Shown here: one piece after another, positions 51,797-59,248 of the stretch
How positions within the stretch are numbered: the first letter of the stretch is position 1
How the letters are laid out: the number at the start of each line of letters is the position of its first letter
Source: Erythrobacter colymbi
GTDB taxonomy: Bacteria; Pseudomonadota; Alphaproteobacteria; Sphingomonadales; Sphingomonadaceae
DNA: 64,000 bases
Direction of reading: 5' to 3'
NCBI RefSeq assembly: GCF_002155685.1
Contig: NZ_MUYK01000004.1
Location: 372,001-436,000 of the forward strand
Translations under genes and position numbers: made by a program
Notes under the pieces: generated by a model
Seen by the model: the letters and a program-made list of their open reading frames with translations, nothing else
The model's database searches: none
What the model was told of the DNA's origin: nothing

Positions 51797-52582
51797 ATGG
51801 CTGACGACGTGATCCTGCTCGACGTGGACGGCGCGGTGGCGACCGTCACCTTGAACCGCCCGCAGGCGATGAATGCGCTGAACCGCGCCCTGCGCAAGCG
51901 CCTCGCCGAGGTGATGCGCGCGGTTGATGCCGACGATGATGTCCGCGCGGTGATCCTCACCGGCGCGGGCGAGCGGGCCTTCACCGCCGGGCTCGATCTG
52001 AAGGAACTCGGCAGCGAGGAAGGCGCCTTGGGCAGCGCCAATGCCACCGACCCCGCCGACAATCCGGTCAAAGCCATCGAGCTTTGCAGGAAGCCCGTGA
52101 TCGGGGCGATCAACGGTGTCGCGATCACCGGCGGCTTCGAAGTCGCGCTCGCCTGCGACGTGCTCATCGCCAGCACCAACGCCCGCTTCGCCGACACCCA
52201 TGCGCGGGTCGGGATCGTGCCAGGCTGGGGCCTATCGCAGAAGCTCTCCCGCATGATCGGCATCAGCCGCGCCAAGGAACTCGCCTTCACCGGCAATTTC
52301 CTCGACGCCGCGACGGCGCACAGCTGGGGTCTCGTGAACCACGTGACCGCGCCGGAGGACCTGCTCCCCCTCGCCCGCAAGCTTGCCGCCGACATGGCGA
52401 GCATCGACCCCGCCTTCCTCGCCAATTACAAGCGCCTGATCGACGATGGCTATGCCGCGAGCTTCGGCGAGGGGCTGGCGCTGGAAGCGACACGTTCCTC
52501 TGCCGCCAATTCCGCCGTTGCTCCCGAGGAAGTCGAAGCCCGCCGCGCCGCCGTGCAGGAGCGGGGCCGCGGCCAAGGCTGA
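51797..52582 (+). CDS. Enoyl-CoA hydratase/isomerase family protein
   Basis: A 261-residue crotonase-fold enzyme from the ATG at 51797 (AAGGAG 6-7 nt upstream). Seen: VATVTLNRPQAMNALN, the oxyanion-hole segments RAFTAGLDLKELG and NGVAITGGFEVALACDVLIAS, and ARFADTHARVGIVPGWGLSQ with the acid/base position as Glu-less variant, so activity could be hydratase or isomerase. Acts in beta-oxidation or related acyl-CoA metabolism. The leader carries the right arm of the 51669-51759 palindrome. Confidence 0.9.
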   Translation: MADDVILLDVDGAVATVTLNRPQAMNALNRALRKRLAEVMRAVDADDDVRAVILTGAGERAFTAGLDLKELGSEEGALGSANATDPADNPVKAIELCRKPVIGAINGVAITGGFEVALACDVLIASTNARFADTHARVGIVPGWGLSQKLSRMIGISRAKELAFTGNFLDAATAHSWGLVNHVTAPEDLLPLARKLAADMASIDPAFLANYKRLIDDGYAASFGEGLALEATRSSAANSAVAPEEVEARRAAVQERGRGQG

Positions 52583-52629
52583 CAGCGGCGCAGCACTTTC
52601 GAAAGATACCCGCGCTAAGGCTGCGGGCG

Positions 52630-53235
52630 ATGACACAGGCCCGTGCCCCCCGACAGGTCGTGCCGCCGCGCTTCTTCGTGACGGTGGCTCTGCCCTTCGC
52701 CGTCCCGGCGCTGGTGACGATTGTGCTGATTGTCACCGTGGGCGAAAGCTGGCCGCGCAATCTTCCGCCCGGATCGGGGCTCAAGCTCGCGGGCTTCCTC
52801 GCGACCGCACTCACCGCGCTCCATGTGTGGCGCTACGCCACCCGTGACCTTGCCGATGTCCGTGTGCGCAAGGCCGCCGCGCTGTTGTGCGGTGTGACCG
52901 CGCTGATGGGCTGGCCGGTGTGGAGCGTCGGCGTCATGCCGAGCGTCAACGGGTCGCGCCTCGGCGAGGCGCAGACCGTGCGGATGGTGCTCGAACGGAC
53001 CGAGACCACCACGGTCAGCCGCAGCGACAGGCTCAACCACTGGGCATGGCTGCGGCCCGAGACGCCCGCAACGCCGCTTCAGGCCGGACGCTATTTCGTC
53101 CCCGAAGGCATCTACCAGTCGTGGTCGAGCACGCAGCCCGCCACGGTCGAGGTGACCCTTTCCAAGGGCGCGCTGGGGGCCGTGGTGGTCACCGGCTTCG
53201 CGCCCGGCCAGACCACCGGCCAAACCCCCCGATAG
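52630..53235 (+). CDS. Membrane protein of unknown function
   Basis: A 201-residue product from the ATG at 52630. Three N-terminal hydrophobic segments (FFVTVALPFAVPALVTIVLIVTV, GLKLAGFLATALTALHVW, KAAALLCGVTALMGWPVWSVGV) are followed by a soluble domain AQTVRMVLERTETTTVSRSDRLNHWAWLRPE and RYFVPEGIYQSWSSTQPATVEVTLSKGALGAVVVTGF, probably periplasmic. No family recognised. Separated by 47 nt from the enoyl-CoA hydratase. Confidence 0.65.
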   Translation: MTQARAPRQVVPPRFFVTVALPFAVPALVTIVLIVTVGESWPRNLPPGSGLKLAGFLATALTALHVWRYATRDLADVRVRKAAALLCGVTALMGWPVWSVGVMPSVNGSRLGEAQTVRMVLERTETTTVSRSDRLNHWAWLRPETPATPLQAGRYFVPEGIYQSWSSTQPATVEVTLSKGALGAVVVTGFAPGQTTGQTPR

Positions 53236-53239
53236 CGCC

Positions 53240-54979
53240 CTACTCCGCCACGCGGTTCGCGCGCATTTCCTGCCCGGCCTGCTTGAGCACCGCGGCGTTC
53301 GCGGGGCCTTCCTCGCCCTCGAACACCAGAATGGCGTCGACCTCCTCGACCCGGAACTCGCCCGCGCCGATGGGGGTGAGCGTCACCGGCGGCTGGCCGG
53401 TCAGCTCGGCGATCAGCCCGCCCCCGGGGCCGAAGGCGATGGTGAGCGTCGCAGGCCCGAGCGCATAGCGCCCGGCATAGCGTTCCAGCACTGCGCGCGG
53501 CACGTCGATGGCGGCGGCCTCGGGCGGGATCGGGCCGAGGCGCTTGCCGGTCTGCACTTCATTCTCGCCATCGGGCATGAAGTCCATCACCGGCGTGCCG
53601 TCCTCCGCACGGCGCAGGCGGAACCACGAGAGCGTGCGCGATCCGTAGAAGAAACGGCCCTCGCCCGCGGGCCAGACCTGCATCGGGCCGCCGCCCTGAC
53701 GCTGGGCGTAGAAAGCGCCGTCCTTGAAGAAGAACCGCCGCTCCCCGCCCTCGGCAACGGGATAGATCCCGAAGAAGGGCTCGTAGTCGGCCGGATCGGC
53801 CTCCTGCGCGGTGAAGGCGGGGTAGGGATCGCCGATGGCCGCCGCCGCGATCCGGCGCATGGCGACGCCGGGGCCGGTCTGCGGGCTGTCGCTGTTGGTG
53901 AAGACAGCGACGAACAGATCGGCCGAGGGCACATAGATGCTGTCGGTCGAGAAGCCGTTGATCCCTCCGCCGTGGCCGATGGCGGGCTGCCCGCGCAGCG
54001 GATCGAGCGCAAGGCCGAAGCCGTAGGAGTGGGTCTTGCCGTCGGTCGTGGTGCCCGGCGCGATCATCAGCGCGTAGTGGCCTGCGTCGACCACCTTGCC
54101 GTGGTGCAGCGCCTGTGCCCACTTGGCGAGGTCGCCGACCGTCCCGATCAGCGCGCCCGCGGCATGGGGGATGCTCATGTGGATCGGCGAGGCGATCTCG
54201 GCGGCGGCAGTGGCCTCGCCGCTGTAACCCTCGGCCATCTTCGGCGTATCCTCGCCGCCCACGCCGTAGCGGATCGTGGCGAGGCCGAGCGGGCCGGTGA
54301 TCCGCTCCTCGAGCGCCTGGTGCCACGGCTTGCCCGTCACCTGCTCGATGATCGCGCCGAGCAGGACGTAGCCCGAATTGTTGTACTCCCACGCCTCGCC
54401 CGGCTTGTGGGGCGAGGGCTGGTCGCGGAACCATGCGATCAGCTCGGCGGTGGTGCGGGGCTTCGCGATGTTCTCGGGCGCCATCGCGCCGGGCATGGAG
54501 GTGTAGGACTGGATGCCGCTGGTGTGCTGGAGCAGCTGGCGCACGGTCGCCGCGCTGCCGGGCTGCGGGTAATCGGGGAAGAACTTGGCAAGCGGATCGT
54601 CGAGCGAGAGCTTGCCCTCCTGCGCGAGCTGCACGATCATCGCCGCTGCGAACTGCTTGGTGATCGAGCCGAGGCGGAACACGGTGTCGGGCGTGATCGC
54701 GGTGCCGCCCGCGAGATCGGCCATGCCGCGCGCGCCGGTGTAGATCACCTTGCCGCCGCGCATCACGACCACTGCCGCGCCCGGTCCGTCGGCCGGATAG
54801 CTCTCGGCCAGCACCGCCTCGGCGATTGTCGCGATCTCCGCGGCCGAGGGGGCTTGCGAGGACGTGGCCGCCGCATCCGGGCTCTGCGCGGCCGCCGCCC
54901 CCGCCGCCGCCCCCGCCATCGTCATCGCCAGCACCGCCAGCGCACTCGCGCCCGTTTTCAGAACCTTGCGCATGATCAA
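53240..54979 (-). CDS. Class-C-beta-lactamase-type serine hydrolase, exported
   Basis: A 579-residue protein with a signal peptide (LAVLAMTMAGAAAGAAAAQ). The catalytic module contains S105-IT-K108 (SxxK), Y198-N-N200-S (YxN) and HGGG near residue 336 in place of KTG, typical of the EstB/class C beta-lactamase/D-aminopeptidase group rather than true lactamases. A long C-terminal beta-rich part (about 390-579) forms an extra domain. Likely a periplasmic esterase or peptidase. A strong Ala tract is in the signal region. Confidence 0.9.
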   Translation of the reverse strand: MIMRKVLKTGASALAVLAMTMAGAAAGAAAAQSPDAAATSSQAPSAAEIATIAEAVLAESYPADGPGAAVVVMRGGKVIYTGARGMADLAGGTAITPDTVFRLGSITKQFAAAMIVQLAQEGKLSLDDPLAKFFPDYPQPGSAATVRQLLQHTSGIQSYTSMPGAMAPENIAKPRTTAELIAWFRDQPSPHKPGEAWEYNNSGYVLLGAIIEQVTGKPWHQALEERITGPLGLATIRYGVGGEDTPKMAEGYSGEATAAAEIASPIHMSIPHAAGALIGTVGDLAKWAQALHHGKVVDAGHYALMIAPGTTTDGKTHSYGFGLALDPLRGQPAIGHGGGINGFSTDSIYVPSADLFVAVFTNSDSPQTGPGVAMRRIAAAAIGDPYPAFTAQEADPADYEPFFGIYPVAEGGERRFFFKDGAFYAQRQGGGPMQVWPAGEGRFFYGSRTLSWFRLRRAEDGTPVMDFMPDGENEVQTGKRLGPIPPEAAAIDVPRAVLERYAGRYALGPATLTIAFGPGGGLIAELTGQPPVTLTPIGAGEFRVEEVDAILVFEGEEGPANAAVLKQAGQEMRANRVAE

Positions 54980-55090
54980 CTCTCCCTGAAGTCAGGGGCA
55001 GGTGTATTGCTGTATTAAGTCACCATGTCAAGAATGACGCGCGGCCCGGGCGCGGAGGGCCGGGATTGGGTGGAAGCTGCCAACATCCTC

Positions 55091-55123
55091 CCCGTCGCCC
55101 CGTGCCTGACACGGGGCTTGGCT
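55091..55123. repeat. Left inverted terminal repeat of the GIY-YIG unit
   Basis: 33 bp whose reverse complement matches 55468-55500 at 31 of 33 positions. It includes the palindrome GCCCCGTG-CCTGA-CACGGGGC. Confidence 0.85.
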
Positions 55124-55157
55124 TTTCTTCCTCCGCGTTCGCAGCGATACCCGACAC

Positions 55158-55469
55158 ATGATGAAGGGCGGCTGGGTCTACATAATGGCGAACCGCTATC
55201 GCGGCGGGATGTATGTCGGCGTGACCGCCGATGCGATCGACCGCGTCTATCAGCACCGCACAGGCACGGGTTCGCGCCATGTCGCCGATTTTGCCAAGAC
55301 GCGGCTCGTCTATGTCGAACACCACGACACCATCGAAGGCGCTATCGCCCGCGAGAAGCTCATCAAGAAGTGGCGGCGCGAATGGAAGTTCGCGCTGATC
55401 GAGGCGGCCAATCCCGACTGGGACGATCTCTGGGAGCAATGGTTCGCACCCGATACTGAGCAGAAGTAG
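55158..55469 (+). CDS. GIY-YIG domain small endonuclease (UPF0213-like)
   Basis: A 103-residue protein that is essentially one GIY-YIG nuclease domain: GWVYIMANRYRGGMYVGVTADAIDRVYQH, with YIM/YVGV as the GIY/YIG pair, Arg in IDRVYQH, and Glu in HDTIEGAIAREKLIKKWRREWK as the metal ligand. Free-standing members are common beside REP-like repeats in alphaproteobacteria. Start: the ATG at 55158, with ATG 55161 as alternative. It is flanked by inverted repeats and may process them. Confidence 0.88.
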   Translation: MMKGGWVYIMANRYRGGMYVGVTADAIDRVYQHRTGTGSRHVADFAKTRLVYVEHHDTIEGAIAREKLIKKWRREWKFALIEAANPDWDDLWEQWFAPDTEQK

Positions 55470-55500
55470 CCAAGCCCCGTGTCGAGCACGGGGCGACGGG
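55468..55500. repeat. Right inverted terminal repeat of the GIY-YIG unit
   Basis: Reverse complement of 55091-55123 with 2 mismatches, both in the hairpin loop. Overlaps the last two bases of the GIY-YIG stop codon. Confidence 0.85.
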
Positions 55501-55527
55501 GTGACGAGCGGGGAATGTGTGGCGGCG

Positions 55528-55730
55528 TTTTCCTACACCCTCGCCAGCCGCTACGATGCGCCCGGCTCTTTCCCATTGTCCTGTCCGGCCTGCGAGGCCG
55601 TTTGCCACCACAGGCGCATCTTTCGCCCGCGCCCTCGTGTCCGTCCGCTTGACGCAGTCTGATACAGGTCGTTGTAATATCGAAGAAATGCACGAAGTTT
55701 CAAAGCGGACACGGTGTCCGCTTTGTCCGC
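55528..55730. repeat. About 200-bp intergenic element, copy B
   Basis: Colinear with 17501-17698. It ends 4 nt before the stop codon of the minus-strand phaZ gene, the same placement as copy A beside adenosine kinase. Confidence 0.75.
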
Positions 55731-55734
55731 CACC

Positions 55735-56982
55735 TCAGCCGCTGTGCGCGGCGATCCATTCCTCGACCACGGGGGCGACCTTCGTCCGCCAGCGCGAGCC
55801 GTTGAAGATGCCGTAATGCCCGGCGCCCTCGGCCATGTAGTAGCGCTTTTTCTCGTCCGGGAGGTTGGGCGTCAGCTTGAGCGCCGCCTTTGTCTGGCCG
55901 AGGCCCGAGATATCGTCGCGCTCGCCCTCGATCGCGAGGAGCGCGGTGTCGGTGATCTGCGTGATGTCGACCAGCTCGCCCTTGTGGCGGAACTCGCCCT
56001 TGGGGATCGAGTGCTTCTGGAACACTTCTTCCACCGTCTGGAGGTAGAACTCGGCGGTCATGTCGCACACCGCGCGGTATTCGTCGTAGAAATCCTTGGT
56101 CGCGTTGGCGCTCGCCTCGTCGCCGACGGTGAGGTGTTTGAACATCTCGTAGTGGCTCATCATGTGGCTCGAGAGGTTCATGCTCATGAAGGCCGAGAGC
56201 TGCATGAAGCCCGGATAGACCCGGCGGCCCGCGCCCGGGTACTTCATCGGGACGGTCGCGATCACGGACTGGCGGAACCACGCGATCGGGCGCTGCATCG
56301 CCATGTTGTTGACCACCGTGGGGCATTCGCGCGTGTCGATCGGCCCGCCCATCATGGTGAGGGTGGCCGGCGTCGCGGGCGACTTGTGGAGGTTCATCAG
56401 CGCTGTGGCGGCGAAGGCGGGGACCGAGGGCTGGCACACCGCCATCATGTGGATGCGCTGGCCGTTCGCCTCGCCGTGGACGTGCTCGGCGAAGTCCATG
56501 AGATAGTCGATGTAATCGTCGAGATCGAAGTCGCCCGCGCTCTGCGGCACCATCTTGGCATCGGCCCAGTCGGTGATGAAGACTTCCGCCGATTCCAGCA
56601 TCCGCTCCACCGTGCCGCGCAGCAGCGTGGCGTAGTGGCCGCTCATGGGCGCGACGATCAGCAGGCGGGGGCGGTCGGCGGGCGTGCCCTCGACGCGGAA
56701 GCGGACGAGATCGCCGAAGGGGCGCTTCATCACGGTGGACTGGACGACCGCATGGTGCTCGCCGTCGATGGTCACGCTGGCGATACCGAATTCGGGCTTG
56801 CCGTAATGCGCGGTGGCGTGGGCGAAGACGTCGAGCGCGCTCGCGGCCAGCGGCCCGATGCCGAAAGCGCCGAACTTCGCGAGCGGATTGGCGGGGTTCG
56901 TCAGCATCCCGGCGCTGATCGAGGCAAGCGCGCTGGCGCTGTTCATCCAGCTGCGCTGGAGCTCATAGGCATGATAAAGCAT
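55735..56982 (-). CDS. phaZ: Intracellular polyhydroxyalkanoate depolymerase
   Basis: The ATG at 56982 gives a 415-residue protein starting MLYHAYELQRSWM, a conserved start of PhaZ1-type enzymes that mobilise stored PHB granules. No signal peptide. The active site is of the cysteine-nucleophile type, IHMMAVCQPSVPAF, with PMSGHYATLLRGT upstream and EGERDDISGLGQT then EGAGHYGIFNG giving the candidate Asp and His. Upstream Met codons fall in non-conserved sequence. Complements phaB at 40699. Confidence 0.93.
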   Translation of the reverse strand: MLYHAYELQRSWMNSASALASISAGMLTNPANPLAKFGAFGIGPLAASALDVFAHATAHYGKPEFGIASVTIDGEHHAVVQSTVMKRPFGDLVRFRVEGTPADRPRLLIVAPMSGHYATLLRGTVERMLESAEVFITDWADAKMVPQSAGDFDLDDYIDYLMDFAEHVHGEANGQRIHMMAVCQPSVPAFAATALMNLHKSPATPATLTMMGGPIDTRECPTVVNNMAMQRPIAWFRQSVIATVPMKYPGAGRRVYPGFMQLSAFMSMNLSSHMMSHYEMFKHLTVGDEASANATKDFYDEYRAVCDMTAEFYLQTVEEVFQKHSIPKGEFRHKGELVDITQITDTALLAIEGERDDISGLGQTKAALKLTPNLPDEKKRYYMAEGAGHYGIFNGSRWRTKVAPVVEEWIAAHSG

Positions 56983-57161
56983 CGGTTTCCTTCGGCGACG
57001 AACGAAATGGCGCCTTATCCCGTGACGCCTTGCCCCCACAAATGCGCCTTCGCGGGCCATTGTGCAATGCACAATTGAGGCAGGCCGCCCCGCTGGCCCC
57101 ACGGGGCGCTTCGCTTTTTGCACGTGAAATTCGCCGCCGAGGGGTCTAGAGCGCTGCCACC

Positions 57162-59018
57162 ATGCACGGCGACACCCCCACGCGCGACCATTCCGACAGC
57201 CCCGACGACGCGCCCGAGCCCGCTCTCGCCGCGCCTGCGGGAGAAGCGGCCGAGCCCGCGCCCAAGTCGCGCAGTCTCGCCCCCTTGCGCATGGTGTTCG
57301 GCACCGCGCTGCAATATCCGCGCGAGATCACCTTCGCGCTGATCGCACTGGTGATCACCTCGGCGGCGACGCTGGCGATCCCCTACCGCTTCAAGGTGAT
57401 CATCGACAAGGCCTTCACCGGCGGCGCGGATCCGGTGCAGATCGGCCATGCCTTCCAGTATCTGCTGATGATCGTCGCGATCCTCGGCCTCGGCACGGCG
57501 ATGCGGTTCTACTTCGTGAGCTGGATCGGCGAGCGCGTGGTGGCCGATATCCGCCTGCGGGTGCAGGAAAACCTCCTGCGCCTCTCGCCCGGCTTCTACG
57601 AGGTCAACAGCCCCAAGGAAATCTCGAGCCGGATGACCTCGGACACCGCGATCATCGAGAACGTGGTGGGCACCACCGTCTCGGTCGCGCTGCGCAACAC
57701 GCTGACGGGGATCGGCGGGATCGGCTTCCTCGTCTATCTCGCCCCGCAGCTGACGCTGGGGCTGCTCATCGGCATCCCGCTGATCATCCTGCCCATCGTG
57801 TTCTTCGGCCGCAAGATCCGCGCTGTCTCGCGCACCAGCCAGGACCGGATCGCGGACGTCGGCGCCTATGTCACCGAGGTGCTCTCGGCGATGAAGATCG
57901 TGCAGAGCTTCGGGCAGGAGCGGCGCGAGAACCAGCGCTTCGCGAGCGTCGTCGAAGGCACCTTCGAGACCGCCAAGCGCCGCATCCTGCTGCGCGCGGC
58001 AATGACCACCGTTGTGATCATGCTCGTCTTCGGCGGCGTGGTGCTGGTGATGTGGCGCGGCGCGCTGGCGGTGGCGGCGGGCGAGATCAGCGGCGGCACC
58101 ATCGCGGCCTTCGTGCTGACCGGCGGTCTGGTGGCGGGCGCGCTGGGCGCGCTCACCGAGGTCTATGGCGACCTGCTGCGCGGCGCGGGCGCGGCGAGCC
58201 GGCTGGCGGAGCTGCTCGAAGCGAAGCCCGAGATCGCGCCGCCTGCGCGCCCCGAGCGCCTGCCCGAGCCTGCGCGCGGGAGCCTGTCGTTCCGCAATGT
58301 CACCTTCCGCTACCCCGCGCGGCCCGAGGTCGCGGCGCTCAAGGACTTCACGCTCGAGATCGAGCCGGGCGAGACCGTCGCCATCGTCGGGCCTTCGGGG
58401 GCGGGCAAATCGACGATCTTCCAGCTCGTCGAGCGCTTCTACGATCCACAGGGCGGCACGATCCGCCTCGATGGCGTGCCGCTCACCAGCGCCGACCCCG
58501 CCGACATCCGTTCGCGCATCGCGCTTGTCCCGCAGGTGGGCGTGCTGTTCAGCGCCAATGCGCGCGACAATCTGCGCTACGGCAAGTGGGACGCCTCCGA
58601 CGAGGATATCTGGCAGGCCGCCCGCGCGGCCAATGCCGAAAGCTTCCTGCGCCGCCTGCCCGACGGGCTCGACACCTATCTCGGCGAGGGCGGCACGCAG
58701 CTTTCGGGCGGCCAGCAACAGCGCGTTGCCATCGCCCGTGCGCTGCTGCGCGATGCGCCGATCCTGCTGCTTGATGAAGCCACCAGCGCATTGGATGCCG
58801 AGAGCGAGCAGCTCGTCCAGCAGGCGCTCGAGGGCCTGATGAAGGACCGCACCACGCTGGTGATCGCCCACCGCCTCGCCACCGTGCGCGCGGCGGACCG
58901 CATCGTGGTGCTCGACGAGGGCCGGATCGTCGAACAGGGCACGCATGACGCGCTGACCAAGGCAGGCGGGCTCTACGCGCGCCTTGCAAGACTGCAATTC
59001 GCGGCGGACGCGGCGTAG
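57162..59018 (+). CDS. ABC exporter with fused membrane and ATPase domains
   Basis: A 618-residue half-transporter. Acidic N-terminal tail (about 1-38), six transmembrane helices (about 55-325), and an ATPase domain with Walker A GPSGAGKST, Q-loop VPQVGVLFSANARDNLRYG, signature LSGGQQQRVAIARALL, Walker B ILLLDEATSALDAES and switch H in VIAHRLATVRAAD. Similar to MsbA/LmrA-type homodimeric exporters of lipids or drugs. Substrate cannot be told. Divergent from phaZ; followed by a palindromic repeat. Confidence 0.93.
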   Translation: MHGDTPTRDHSDSPDDAPEPALAAPAGEAAEPAPKSRSLAPLRMVFGTALQYPREITFALIALVITSAATLAIPYRFKVIIDKAFTGGADPVQIGHAFQYLLMIVAILGLGTAMRFYFVSWIGERVVADIRLRVQENLLRLSPGFYEVNSPKEISSRMTSDTAIIENVVGTTVSVALRNTLTGIGGIGFLVYLAPQLTLGLLIGIPLIILPIVFFGRKIRAVSRTSQDRIADVGAYVTEVLSAMKIVQSFGQERRENQRFASVVEGTFETAKRRILLRAAMTTVVIMLVFGGVVLVMWRGALAVAAGEISGGTIAAFVLTGGLVAGALGALTEVYGDLLRGAGAASRLAELLEAKPEIAPPARPERLPEPARGSLSFRNVTFRYPARPEVAALKDFTLEIEPGETVAIVGPSGAGKSTIFQLVERFYDPQGGTIRLDGVPLTSADPADIRSRIALVPQVGVLFSANARDNLRYGKWDASDEDIWQAARAANAESFLRRLPDGLDTYLGEGGTQLSGGQQQRVAIARALLRDAPILLLDEATSALDAESEQLVQQALEGLMKDRTTLVIAHRLATVRAADRIVVLDEGRIVEQGTHDALTKAGGLYARLARLQFAADAA

Positions 59019-59020
59019 GC

Positions 59021-59108
59021 TCACCCCCCCCCGGGCCTGACCCGGGGCCCAGCTTGTTTCCTCCACGCTGCAAGAGAGCGGTGCCCCGGATCACGTCCGG
59101 GGAGGGGG
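59021..59108. repeat. Palindromic repeat of the CCCCGG family
   Basis: CCCGGGCCTGACCCGGGG and, about 45 bp later, CCCCGGATCACGTCCGGGG form two hairpins of the family seen at 27077, 37316 and 55091. It follows the ABC exporter stop codon and precedes the M13 gene leader. Confidence 0.65.
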
Positions 59109-59248
59109 CTGCACCACCGAAGGCGGCATCGCGCCATAATCGACGAATGACGCCTCGCGCCGGACGAAGCGCAACCCTTTGCCCGTCTCCGCGTTAGTGT
59201 GACCATCAGCCGACACCGCGTCGCACATCTCAGGGACTCGAGAACCAC

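Larger units (their letters stand above)
55091..55500. mobile_element. GIY-YIG gene bracketed by 33-bp inverted repeats
   Basis: About 410 bp: the gene at 55158-55469 lies between near-identical inverted 33-bp repeats, each a hairpin of the REP-like family that also occurs at 27077 and 59021. The right repeat begins inside the stop codon of the gene. The unit structure suggests mobilisation or co-dispersal of the repeats with a nuclease gene; no transposase is present, so mobility is inference. Confidence 0.5.

Noticed and set aside
53240..54979. Serine hydrolase as a true class C beta-lactamase
   Set aside because: The third motif is HGGG rather than KTG and a large extra C-terminal domain is present, as in esterase/peptidase relatives.
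57118..57132. CACGTGAAA near phaZ as a second parS
   Set aside because: Only the right half matches the consensus; the left half does not.
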